Positions 8,956 through 17,448 of a DNA stretch of 51,081 bases are shown here, in pieces. The position numbers and the translations under genes are program-made. The DNA is taken from the NCBI RefSeq assembly GCF_023227905.1, contig NZ_JALOCF010000032.1, positions 1 through 51,081 of the forward strand, in the 5' to 3' direction. Source of the stretch: Methylobacter sp. (GTDB lineage: Bacteria; Pseudomonadota; Gammaproteobacteria; Methylococcales; Methylomonadaceae). Every line of letters starts with the position of its first letter. Positions within the stretch are counted from its first letter, which is position 1. Under the pieces are notes generated by a model. That model worked only from the letters and a program-made list of their open reading frames with translations. It did no database searches and was not told the DNA's origin.

Positions 8956-9894
8956 ATGCTAAAAAATAATTATTGTGACAATGTATCGGCAGTGTTGGTC
9001 ACTTACAATCCCAACATGGAAGCGCTTCATGCGGCAATCCGAGCCGTTTCCGAGCAAGTATCTGATGTTTTTATTGTAGATAATGCCTCGTCGAATTTCT
9101 CACTGGGCTGGATCGATCCGTTTAAAGGTCAGGCTAATGCAAAATTGCACTTGCTCCGGCAGGAAGAAAATTTAGGAATCGGCGCAGCTCATAACATTGG
9201 CATTCGGCATGCAATTGAGCAGGGTTCAAAATTTGTCTTGTTGCTTGATCAGGACAGTCAAGTAGGGCTGGATATGGTGGTTAGATTGCGCTCGGCTTAT
9301 GCCTTGCTGGATGAGAAAGGTTTTCAGGTGGCTGCCTTGGGCCCTCAATACCGCGATGCAGATAACGGCATGTTGTCCCGGTTTGTAAAGGTTGGAATGT
9401 TTCGTTTTGTTCATTGTGGGTGCGAAGATAATGCATCCCCGATAGATGCGGATTTTCTAGTTTCTTCCGGATCGCTATTTCCTGTTGCAGCGTTGGAAGC
9501 AGTCGGGCTAATGGATGAAAGTTTGTTTATTGACCATGTCGATACCGAATGGTGCTTTCGTGCAAAATCCAAAGGGCTGAAAATATTCGGACTGTGCGGC
9601 GCGGTGATGACGCATGCACTTGGAGAGCAGCGAAAGGAGATTTGGTTTTTGCGTAAGCGAACTGTGCCTTTTCACAAGCCATTTCGGTATTACTATATGT
9701 TCCGCAACAGCGTATTGTTGTATCGTCGGAGGTATATGCCCTGGCGCTGGAAATTTGTCGATATTATACGATGCTTAAAAATGATGATCTTCTTTAGCTG
9801 GGCAGCTGAAAATCGTTTAACATGTTTAAAAATGATGTGCCTTGGTGTGATTGATGGTTTGAAGGGCATAAACGGTATACGTAATGGATTGTAA
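8956..9894 (+). CDS. GT2 glycosyltransferase, RfbF-type rhamnosyltransferase
   Basis: 312 residues. VSAVLVTYNPNMEAL, FIVDNASSN, EENLGIGAAHNIGI, the metal-binding stretch LLLDQDSQV and IDHVDTEWCFRAKSKG match RfbF/TIGR01556-type rhamnosyltransferases, followed by the C-terminal MFRNSVLLYRR element common in this group. It should transfer a deoxyhexose onto a lipid-linked oligosaccharide at the cytoplasmic membrane face. Rhamnose specificity is family-based only; no dTDP-rhamnose synthesis genes are visible in this window. It follows the decayed GT2 remnant after 14 bases and has no good Shine-Dalgarno sequence. Confidence 0.8.
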   Translation: MLKNNYCDNVSAVLVTYNPNMEALHAAIRAVSEQVSDVFIVDNASSNFSLGWIDPFKGQANAKLHLLRQEENLGIGAAHNIGIRHAIEQGSKFVLLLDQDSQVGLDMVVRLRSAYALLDEKGFQVAALGPQYRDADNGMLSRFVKVGMFRFVHCGCEDNASPIDADFLVSSGSLFPVAALEAVGLMDESLFIDHVDTEWCFRAKSKGLKIFGLCGAVMTHALGEQRKEIWFLRKRTVPFHKPFRYYYMFRNSVLLYRRRYMPWRWKFVDIIRCLKMMIFFSWAAENRLTCLKMMCLGVIDGLKGINGIRNGL

Positions 9895-10047
9895 ATCACA
9901 TAAATATTTAAATTCAGTGGATTCATTGCCTGACAGATGAAAAGCCGGTAGCTGAAACCTGCAACCTAGTGAATATCATATGCTAAGAAAGCGCTGATTT
10001 AATCAGCACCATTCTAATAGTTACAACAAAACCTGGTAAAAAGAAAT

Positions 10048-10941
10048 ATGAGTGCCGTCATCTCAACAATTATCGTCAATTATAATGCGGGTGAGTTGTT
10101 GCGTGGTTGTGTCGATTCGATAATTAACTGTCCTCTGGAAAATGAAATTATCGTGGTTGATAATGCATCGACGGATGGCAGTTTGGATACTTTGCTGGGA
10201 TTGTCTTCTGTACAAATAATCAATAATGCAGCAAATGTTGGGTTCGCTGCGGCTTGTAATACTGGGGCGCAGGTTGCTTCTGCACAGTACCTGTTGTTTC
10301 TTAATCCTGATTGCTCTTTCGATCCGGGAGCCTTGGCTGAATTGTTGGCTTCGATGAATGTGAATGATAGAGTTGGCATGGTGGGCGGGCTGCTTACTAA
10401 TTCGGACGGAACAGAACAGGCAGGCGGACGCCGCACTGTACCCACTCCGTGGCGTTCTTTTGTAAGCGCATTTGGCTTGACACATTTTTCGGACCGCTGG
10501 CCGCGCTTGTTTTTTGATTTTCATTTGCATAAACAACCGCTCCCGGATCAAGCCATCGAAGTGGAAGCGATTTCTGGAGCCTGCATGATGGTCAGACGCG
10601 AGGCAATGCAGGATGTTGGGGAATGGGACGAAGGATATTTTTTACATTGTGAGGATCTGGATTGGTGTATGCGCTTTCGGCAAAAAGGATGGAAAATTCT
10701 GTTCGTCCCATCGGCAAAAATCACTCATGCATTAGGCGTTTGCAGTCGAAGTAGGCCAGTATTTGTCGAGTGGCACAAGCATAAGGGAATGATGCGGTTT
10801 TATCGCAAGTTCTTTCGCCACCAGTATCCAGGTATTTTGATGGTGTTGGTTGCGGTAGGAGTGTGGCTGCGGTTTGGCTTTTTGGCTGCGTACTATTCGA
10901 CTAAATGTTCTGGGCGAATATTGGGGCGAGGACATGGCTGA
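10048..10941 (+). CDS. GT2 glycosyltransferase, WbbL-like
   Basis: 297 residues. The N-terminus STIIVNYNAGELL, IIVVDNASTDGSL, NVGFAAACNTG, the metal-binding region LLFLNPDCSFDPGAL, EAISGACMMVRREA and HCEDLDWCMRFRQKGWK are the canonical WbbL/WcaA GT2 series. A C-terminal hydrophobic stretch from about 260 may anchor the protein. It probably adds rhamnose or another deoxysugar to the O-unit. A 150-bp gap with no recognisable promoter precedes it. The following SDR gene starts inside its 3' end (8-bp overlap), so these two are co-translated. Confidence 0.82.
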   Translation: MSAVISTIIVNYNAGELLRGCVDSIINCPLENEIIVVDNASTDGSLDTLLGLSSVQIINNAANVGFAAACNTGAQVASAQYLLFLNPDCSFDPGALAELLASMNVNDRVGMVGGLLTNSDGTEQAGGRRTVPTPWRSFVSAFGLTHFSDRWPRLFFDFHLHKQPLPDQAIEVEAISGACMMVRREAMQDVGEWDEGYFLHCEDLDWCMRFRQKGWKILFVPSAKITHALGVCSRSRPVFVEWHKHKGMMRFYRKFFRHQYPGILMVLVAVGVWLRFGFLAAYYSTKCSGRILGRGHG

Positions 10942-11923
10942 TAGTATGGCGTCTCCTAATTCTCGCCTCTCTCCAGGAGAGCAAGATAGCTTAGTAGGAG
11001 TTATCGGTGCGACCAGCTTGGTGGGGACATGCCTGTTGCCACTGTTGTCGGTGCAAGGGAGGCGGGCGATAGCGTTCTCGCGGCAGATGTTTGGTTCGCT
11101 CGGCGATGGGGTGGAGTGGAGGCAGTTGTCATTGTCTAGGTGCCACTCACTCCAGACTTCTGATAAAGCTGCTAACCACTCGACAAAGCTATTCGATAGG
11201 CAAGTCTTCGATTATCCTCAAAGGGACGAGAGAGAGATAGCGCACTGGATTTGTCTCGCGCCTATTTGGGTGTTGCCAGAGTATTTCGATTTGCTTGAGG
11301 CGCAAGGCGCGAAGCGCGTGGTAGTGCTGTCTTCTACCAGTCGCTTTACCAAAAATGAATCTGTCGATCCGGAGGAGCAGGTCCTGGCTCACCGGCTTGC
11401 AGATGGGGAAGTGCGGGTGCAGGAATGGGCGGAAAGTCGTGGCGTGGAATGGGTAATTCTTCGGCCTACGTTGATTTATGGCCTGGGGATGGATAAAAAT
11501 ATCACCGAGATTATGCGTTTCATCCGCCGTTTTGGTTTTTTTCCTTTGTTTGGCAGGGCAAACGGATTACGTCAGCCTATCCATGTCGAGGACGTGGCGG
11601 TTGCATCTCTCGCTGCGCTGAAATCTACCGTAGCGGCAAATCATGCATATAACATTTCCGGTGGGGAGACACTGCCTTACAGAGAAATGGTGAGCCGGAT
11701 GTTTGACGTCTTGTGTCGTCGTCCACGGTTCGTGATGATTCCGATGGTTATTTTCAAGTTGGCAGTAGCGTGTTTAAGGATACTCCCAAGATACAAGCAC
11801 TGGTCATCTGCCATGGCTGAACGAATGAACCATGATCTGGTATTTGATCACTCAGATGCAGCGCGCGATCTTGGATTTTCACCCCGGCCATTTCAGCTTA
11901 CTCCGGAGGAAATGCCGCGATGA
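10934..11923 (+). CDS. Atypical SDR, candidate UDP-4-keto-6-deoxy-HexNAc reductase (WbpK/WbpV position)
   Basis: I start at ATG 10934 (329 residues), preceded by GGGGCGAGGA, rather than at the in-frame ATG 10874 deep inside the previous gene. The Rossmann motif GVIGATSLVG lies near residues 22-31, LSSTS near 128, and RPTLIYG and QPIHVEDVA occur downstream as in extended SDRs. The canonical YxxxK pair is absent; SRFTK is the nearest equivalent after LSSTS. Sitting directly before a WbpL-like transferase and a WbpM dehydratase, it occupies the place of the C4-reductases WbpV/WbpK that complete UDP-D-QuiNAc/D-FucNAc. That role is inferred from context. The missing tyrosine makes an altered mechanism or another substrate possible. 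Confidence 0.65.
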   Translation: MADSMASPNSRLSPGEQDSLVGVIGATSLVGTCLLPLLSVQGRRAIAFSRQMFGSLGDGVEWRQLSLSRCHSLQTSDKAANHSTKLFDRQVFDYPQRDEREIAHWICLAPIWVLPEYFDLLEAQGAKRVVVLSSTSRFTKNESVDPEEQVLAHRLADGEVRVQEWAESRGVEWVILRPTLIYGLGMDKNITEIMRFIRRFGFFPLFGRANGLRQPIHVEDVAVASLAALKSTVAANHAYNISGGETLPYREMVSRMFDVLCRRPRFVMIPMVIFKLAVACLRILPRYKHWSSAMAERMNHDLVFDHSDAARDLGFSPRPFQLTPEEMPR

Positions 11924-12208
11924 GCTTTGCTATGTTGTTTATGGCGGACTGTGCCTATAGCTTAGGCTAGCATTTATTTGATGCAAAGAAGCGCTCAGTA
12001 GTTGGTTGAATTGTCAGTCCGAATGTAACAATTCCGCACATCCGGATTTGTAAGGCAGGAGGTGCAACGATTCTGTCTACTTGGTTGTGGGCCTCGGCTT
12101 CAATAGCCATGATATCCATTGGTAAACAGAGAGTGGAATTAAGTTTTAAGCCATGCATGATTTACCGCACATCTTTAGTCAATATATTCACCATTTGGAC
12201 ACTTACAC

Positions 12209-13261
12209 ATGCTGAAATCTCATTTCATGATAACGCTGTGTCTATTCTCTTTTGCGGCAAGTTATTTCCTGACAGGGTTGATCAGGCGTTATGCCTTGAA
12301 GAATAGTCTGTTGGATGTTCCCAATGCCAGAAGCTCGCATGTTGTTGCTACACCAAGGGGCGGCGGCTTGGCGGTAGTCATTGTATTCTTGTTGATAATT
12401 GGCGGAGCGTCGTTAGTGGGATCGCTTGTGATTAATCAAACTTATATTATGGGGTTGGTTTTATCTGGAGCATTGGTGGCAGGAGTCGGTTTCTGGGATG
12501 ATCGTCAATCGATTCAGGCGAGATGGCGATTTATGGTGCATTTTGGAGCGGCTGCCTGGGGCTTGTATTGGCTCGGAGGTTTGCCGCCGATCATTTTTTT
12601 TGGTTATATTGTAAATTTAGGTTGGGCTGGGCAAGTCATAGGCTTGCTTTATCTAGTTTGGCTGCTAAATCTGTATAATTTTATGGATGGCATTGATGGC
12701 CTTGCCGGAATTGAAGCGATTACGGTTTGTTGCAGCGGCGCTTTGATGGCGTGGCTTGTGGCACCGGATTCAAGCGCTTGGGTGCCGCCAATTCTTCTGG
12801 CTACAGCCGTGCTGGGATTTCTTGTTTGGAATTTTCCGCCTGCCCGTATTTTTATGGGGGACGCCGGTAGCGGTTTTTTGGGCATTGTTCTGGCGCTGTT
12901 TTCTGTGCAATCGGCATGGGTTGAACCCCGGTTATTGTGGGTGTGGCTGATCTTGCTAGGTGTGTTCATCGTCGATGCAACCGTTACCTTGTGTCGTCGG
13001 GTATTGCGGGGAGAGAGGTTTTATGAGGCGCATTGTAGCCATGCGTATCAATATGCATCTCGCATCTTTGGTGCGCATCGTCCCGTCACATTGGCAATAT
13101 GTGCTATTAATATTTTTTGGTTGCTACCCGTCGCAAGTCTGGTTGCATTGGAGAATTTAGACGGCATGCTGGGGCTTGTGGTGGCATACTTGCCATTATT
13201 GTTATTGGTATATCATTACAAAGCGGGTGATCAGCAGGCTCAAGCCGGGCTGGACAAATGA
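12209..13261 (+). CDS. WbpL/WecA-like polyprenyl-phosphate HexNAc-1-P transferase (MraY family)
   Basis: 350 residues with about ten hydrophobic segments. Family signatures are ARSSHVVATPRGGG, GFWDDRQSI (acidic DD pair), NLYNFMDGIDGLAG, FPPARIFMGDAGSGFLG and the late EAHCSHAYQ. WecA/WbpL enzymes start O-unit assembly by moving a HexNAc-1-phosphate from a UDP-sugar to undecaprenyl phosphate. In Pseudomonas, WbpL lies next to WbpM as here and uses 6-deoxy-HexNAc donors. Start is uncertain: ATG 12209 or ATG 12227. The 285 bases before it contain no recognised gene. It is followed by WbpM after about 115 bases. Confidence 0.88.
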   Translation: MLKSHFMITLCLFSFAASYFLTGLIRRYALKNSLLDVPNARSSHVVATPRGGGLAVVIVFLLIIGGASLVGSLVINQTYIMGLVLSGALVAGVGFWDDRQSIQARWRFMVHFGAAAWGLYWLGGLPPIIFFGYIVNLGWAGQVIGLLYLVWLLNLYNFMDGIDGLAGIEAITVCCSGALMAWLVAPDSSAWVPPILLATAVLGFLVWNFPPARIFMGDAGSGFLGIVLALFSVQSAWVEPRLLWVWLILLGVFIVDATVTLCRRVLRGERFYEAHCSHAYQYASRIFGAHRPVTLAICAINIFWLLPVASLVALENLDGMLGLVVAYLPLLLLVYHYKAGDQQAQAGLDK

Positions 13262-13376
13262 ATTTATTAAGATGGTACGAGAATGGGTTGTTATCGTCAG
13301 AGCTGGTGTGTATGCCGCAGGTTTGCCCGGAGCAGGTGCGGCGAATGAAAACGACGATAAATCAACAAATTCTCTC

Positions 13377-15398
13377 ATGAGATTAAATATGCGTACTTGG
13401 TTTATCCTCCTTTCCCGCCCCAAAAAAGCTTTTATCCTTATTAGCGCTGATGTGTTTTTTGCCATGTTCGCCCTTTGGGCGGCTTTTTCTCTGCGCTGGG
13501 GGGAGTTGTATGTCCCAAAAGACGATGAGTGGTATTTGTTTGCTGCGGCACCTGTTATTGCTGTTCCGATTTTTGTTAAGTTGGGTTTGTACCGTGCGAT
13601 TATTCGGTATATAGAAGTCAGGGCCTTATGGACCATTATTCAGGCAACCACACTTTATGCTCTGATTTTTTCGTTTGTCCTGTATGAGTCCGGCATCAAA
13701 GGCGTTCCCAGGACGGTTTTACCGCTTAACTGGTTGAATATGATGCTGTTGGTAGGTGGTAGCCGTTTTTTTGCGCGGTGGTGGCTGGGCGAGGTCTATT
13801 TAAACCTAGGTGGAGCCCGTGAAGCAAAAGGTCAAAGAAAAAGGAATGTGGTGATTTATGGCGCAGGAAACGCCGGTGTACAGTTGGCTTCCGCATTAAG
13901 CTATGGACGTGAATTCAGACCGGTTGCTTTCATTGATGATGATGAAAAATTGCATAAGCAAAAGGTCAACGGTCTTCGGATTTATCCTTTAAGTTCGTTA
14001 AGGTATTTAATAGAGAGACATCAGGTTTCAGATGTTCTGCTGGCGCTGCCCTCGGCTAATCGGTCACGTAAAAGTGAAATTATTCGTTTGTTAGAGCCTT
14101 TTGCTGTACACGTGATGTCTATGCCGGGCTTGTCTGACATTGCTCAAGGCAAAGTCACCGTTGATGCGTTGCAGGAGGTTGATATTGCTGATCTCTTAGG
14201 ACGTGATGCTGTGGCACCGGATCAATCTCTGTTGTGCGCCAATATTGAAGGCAAGGTGGTGATGGTGACTGGGGCAGGAGGGTCTATTGGCTCCGAGCTT
14301 TGTCGGCAAATTATCAGATTGCAGCCGAATTCGCTGATTCTTTTTGAAATGAGTGAATTTGCGCTTTATGCCATCGAAAAAGAGTTGCAGCTTTTGTTAT
14401 CCAAACGCCGCGCCAGTTCCCGGTTGGTTGGCGGCATAAGCACCATCCCTGGCGATATAAAAAACGGTAAAGAAATAAAGCTCATTCCTGTGTTGGGCTC
14501 GGTCACTAACGCTAGTCGATGCGAAAAAATATGTAAGGCGTTCAATGTGCAAACCATCTATCATGCAGCGGCTTACAAGCATGTACCGATGGTTGAAAAA
14601 AATCCGGGCGAAGCGATCTGGAACAATATCTTTGGAACGCTCCATACGGCACAAGCGGCAATTAACACAGGCGTTGAAACCTTTGTGCTTATTTCAACGG
14701 ATAAAGCCGTTAGGCCAACCAATACCATGGGTGCGACCAAGCGCTTTGCTGAATTAATTTTGCAGGCGCTAACCTTAGATGCGGGCCATAATGCCAAAAC
14801 CCGTTTTACGATGGTGCGGTTTGGTAATGTGCTGGGGTCTTCAGGGTCCGTAGTTCCGTTGTTTAAAGAGCAGATCGCTAGAGGCGGACCGGTGACTGTT
14901 ACCGACGAAAGGATCATTCGTTATTTTATGACCATACCTGAAGCATCTCAGCTGGTTATTCAGGCGGGAGCAATGGGCTTGGGAGGCGATGTGTTTGTGC
15001 TGGATATGGGGGAGCCTGTTCGTATTGTTGATTTAGCGAAGAGAATGATCCATTTGAGTGGCTTGGAAATCAAGGATTCTGAACATCCCGATGGTGATAT
15101 CGGGATTAGTTTTACGGGATTAAGGCCTGGAGAAAAACTGTATGAGGAACTTTTGATCGGCGACAATGTTTCAGCAACCAGCCATGCACGAATAATGCGT
15201 GCGCAGGAGCATGTTATTCCTTGGTCCGAGCTAGAGGGAATGCTGGGAACATTAGAGCAGGCAGCAAAGAATGATGATTTCGAGCGGATTAGAGAGATCT
15301 TGACCGATGCTGTTGCCGGTTTCATACCGCAATGTGAAATTGAAGATTTGTTATGGAAAGAAGATAGGCGACTTGTAATGAGTAATACACCAGCATGA
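13377..15398 (+). CDS. WbpM-like membrane-bound UDP-GlcNAc 4,6-dehydratase
   Basis: From ATG 13377 the protein has 673 residues, the WbpM size (start ATG 13389 equally possible; the longer open frame to 13176 overlaps wbpL and reads unlike the family). Four N-terminal transmembrane segments begin at FILISADVFFAMFALWAAFS. A first Rossmann domain (VVIYGAGNAGVQ, near 160) precedes the catalytic SDR domain with VTGAGGSIGSEL (near 295), STDKAVRPTNTMGATK (near 440-452; MxxxK in place of YxxxK, typical of WbpM) and LRPGEKLYEELL. It makes UDP-4-keto-6-deoxy-GlcNAc for D-QuiNAc/D-FucNAc. It is the second UDP-GlcNAc dehydratase in this locus and its last gene. Confidence 0.9.
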   Translation: MRLNMRTWFILLSRPKKAFILISADVFFAMFALWAAFSLRWGELYVPKDDEWYLFAAAPVIAVPIFVKLGLYRAIIRYIEVRALWTIIQATTLYALIFSFVLYESGIKGVPRTVLPLNWLNMMLLVGGSRFFARWWLGEVYLNLGGAREAKGQRKRNVVIYGAGNAGVQLASALSYGREFRPVAFIDDDEKLHKQKVNGLRIYPLSSLRYLIERHQVSDVLLALPSANRSRKSEIIRLLEPFAVHVMSMPGLSDIAQGKVTVDALQEVDIADLLGRDAVAPDQSLLCANIEGKVVMVTGAGGSIGSELCRQIIRLQPNSLILFEMSEFALYAIEKELQLLLSKRRASSRLVGGISTIPGDIKNGKEIKLIPVLGSVTNASRCEKICKAFNVQTIYHAAAYKHVPMVEKNPGEAIWNNIFGTLHTAQAAINTGVETFVLISTDKAVRPTNTMGATKRFAELILQALTLDAGHNAKTRFTMVRFGNVLGSSGSVVPLFKEQIARGGPVTVTDERIIRYFMTIPEASQLVIQAGAMGLGGDVFVLDMGEPVRIVDLAKRMIHLSGLEIKDSEHPDGDIGISFTGLRPGEKLYEELLIGDNVSATSHARIMRAQEHVIPWSELEGMLGTLEQAAKNDDFERIREILTDAVAGFIPQCEIEDLLWKEDRRLVMSNTPA

Positions 15399-15521
15399 AG
15401 GTTATCGTGCCGGTGGCAAAGGTCGGAAAGTATGTGATCAGGGACTTTTCGTAACATGGCAATCATTTTATATATCTTAAAGTGACAGTCACTTAGACGA
15501 TTATTTTTAGGCGAGTTGTAA

Positions 15522-16430
15522 ATGGATAAATTAACCAGCATGAATGTTTTTGTTCGCGTGGCAAAAGCCGGAAGTTTTGCTGGTGGCGCGCGTGATCTGG
15601 ATATTTCCAGAGCCATGGCAACCAAGCATATTATGCATCTTGAGGGTGTGTTGGGTACGCGATTATTCAACCGGACCACGCGCAGCTTAAGCCTGACAGA
15701 CGTGGGCGCATCTTATCTGGAACGATGCCAGCAAGTGTTGCTCGAGGTTGAGGAAATGGAGGCTGCGGTAACGCATCTGCAGACTGAACCCAGGGGAATT
15801 TTAAGAATCAGCGCGCCCCCGGTCATTGGGTCGACGCATATTGCTCGTGCCGTGTCCGAGTTTTTGAAACTGCATCCCGATTTAACTATCGAGATGATCA
15901 TTCAAAGTAGCCCCGGCGATTTGATAGATGAGGGGATTGATGTCGCTATTTTTTTAGGGGCATTGGATGATACCAGCATGTTTGCCCGGAAATTAGCCAG
16001 TTCATCGTTGCTTGTTTGCGGGTCGCCGGAATATTTTGAGAAATATGGCATTCCCGAGACACCGGAAGATTTGGAAAATCATAGTTGCCTGGTTAATTGG
16101 GCTATTGCGCCAAGGAACAAATGGCTTTTCAAAGGCGAAGCCGGTTATACGGGAATTAATGTTTCCGGGAGAATGCAGGCAAATGTTGCGGATCCGATAC
16201 GGATCGCTGCAATTAATGGCTTGGGACTGGTGATGTTACCCACTTACATTGTGGGTAGGGATATCGAAAAGGGCAAGTTAAAAGTCGTTTTGGAGAATTA
16301 CACTTCACCGCCTTTAGACGTCCATGCGGTATATCCGCATCGAAAATATTTGTCAGCTAAGGTCAGAAGTTTTATGGACTTTTTGCAGGAATGGCTGGAA
16401 TATCGGGTTAGTTTGCCGGGAACTGAATAA
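15522..16430 (+). CDS. LysR-family transcriptional regulator
   Basis: 302 residues. The N-terminal winged helix-turn-helix MDKLTSMNVFVRVAKAGSFA...LGTRLFNRTTRSLSLTDVG is textbook LysR. The C-terminal effector domain starts about residue 90 (GILRISAPPVIGSTHIARAV) and resembles the DgdR/CrgA-like subgroup. The gene is 123 bases after the polysaccharide locus and has its own short leader. There is no divergently transcribed neighbour, which is where LysR targets usually lie, so no target can be named. Confidence 0.88.
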   Translation: MDKLTSMNVFVRVAKAGSFAGGARDLDISRAMATKHIMHLEGVLGTRLFNRTTRSLSLTDVGASYLERCQQVLLEVEEMEAAVTHLQTEPRGILRISAPPVIGSTHIARAVSEFLKLHPDLTIEMIIQSSPGDLIDEGIDVAIFLGALDDTSMFARKLASSSLLVCGSPEYFEKYGIPETPEDLENHSCLVNWAIAPRNKWLFKGEAGYTGINVSGRMQANVADPIRIAAINGLGLVMLPTYIVGRDIEKGKLKVVLENYTSPPLDVHAVYPHRKYLSAKVRSFMDFLQEWLEYRVSLPGTE

Positions 16431-16874
16431 GCAATGATTGGTAGCGTATTTGGCGATGGCTGCCTGTATGTGGCTTGTGCCGATGGCTCTATAATGATTT
16501 ATGCAAGTCCGGCAAAGCTTTCGTTTCTGTTCATGTTTTTATCCGCATCCTTGTAGCCGAGGGCTAAACATCAATACTCGTCAAGAAAAAAATTATTCGC
16601 TCTGGTTGTGATAAAATTGGTTTTAATAGTATCGGCATGAGTCGATTTCTTGACCGCAGCCTAGGGGATGAGATAATAGGCGTTCATAAACCGGAGGAAT
16701 TACTGCTTTATCGGAGTTTTACGCGAGAAAAAGCAGGGGCTTAGGATGAGCCGGAGGTAGCGACGCTCATTAGTTCCATCACTGCAATGTGTTTCGTGCC
16801 TAAGCACAATAAGTCTGACGCATGAGCGTCAGGAGCAGTTGCCGAGCGGTAAAAACGCACATTGAGATTAAACG
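16431..16874 (+). other. 444-base gene-free stretch
   Basis: No convincing gene. It contains a perfect 7-bp hairpin CTGACGC/GCGTCAG at 16815-16832 with an ATGA loop, shortly before the rhodanese gene, and a 35-codon open frame (16637-16744) without ribosome binding site that I do not believe. No strong sigma70 promoter was found. Confidence 0.5.
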
Positions 16875-17267
16875 ATGATAGAAAATTTAGATCCACAACA
16901 AGCATGGGATTTGTTACAAAATAATTCTGATGCCGTGTTAGTGGATGTAAGAACAAAAGTTGAACATTCCTTTGTAGGACACCCGCCTGGTGCAATATCA
17001 ATTCCTTGGAAGGAAGCGCCCGATTGGCAGGTTAACCCGCAGTTTGTCCCCGAAGTTAAAAGAATTGTAGCCAATCGCAATGCGCCGGTTTTATTGCTTT
17101 GCCGTAGCGGCCAACGGTCTCTGGATGCGGCAAAAGCGCTGGAAGAAGCCGGGTATCAATTACTCATTAATATTGTTGACGGTTTTGAAGGCGCCTTGGA
17201 TGAACATAAGCATCGAGGCAATCTTGGCGGCTGGCGTTTTCAGGGCTTGCCTTGGGAGCAGAGTTAA
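16875..17267 (+). CDS. Rhodanese-like sulfurtransferase domain protein
   Basis: 130 residues, one rhodanese domain without signal peptide. Visible features: VLVDVRTKVEHSFVGHPPGAISIPW (rhodanese signature including the CH2A-like segment) and the active-site loop CRSGQRS with Cys76. Single-domain cytosolic rhodaneses carry sulfur as a cysteine persulfide for various acceptors; which acceptor is served here is not visible. It stands alone between the LysR gene and typA. The loop length (CRSGQR) is of the sulfur-transferring rather than the phosphatase type. Confidence 0.85.
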   Translation: MIENLDPQQAWDLLQNNSDAVLVDVRTKVEHSFVGHPPGAISIPWKEAPDWQVNPQFVPEVKRIVANRNAPVLLLCRSGQRSLDAAKALEEAGYQLLINIVDGFEGALDEHKHRGNLGGWRFQGLPWEQS

Positions 17268-17448
17268 TCTTATACCTATAATTGGACCAAGCGGGAGCGT
17301 CCAACAAAATCTAAACAGCAGTCATGACGGCAGGTCGTCCTTTCTTCCCCCGCAATTAATCCATTAGGGTGCTACAGCACTCATCATGCTTAAAGAATGC
17401 GCACAACGCATTCTACATTTATTTATTTAAACCTTAGAGTACATACAA

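Noticed and set aside
11967..12158. 63-codon open frame on the - strand in the gap before the WbpL-like gene
   Set aside because: No recognisable family, no ribosome site, and no partner gene; cannot be supported.
13176..13376. Longer N-terminus for the WbpM-like protein
   Set aside because: It would overlap the 3' end of the WbpL-like gene and reads unlike the family; the first transmembrane segment begins just after ATG 13377/13389.
16637..16744. 35-codon open frame in the gap before the rhodanese gene
   Set aside because: No ribosome binding site and no recognisable composition or family.
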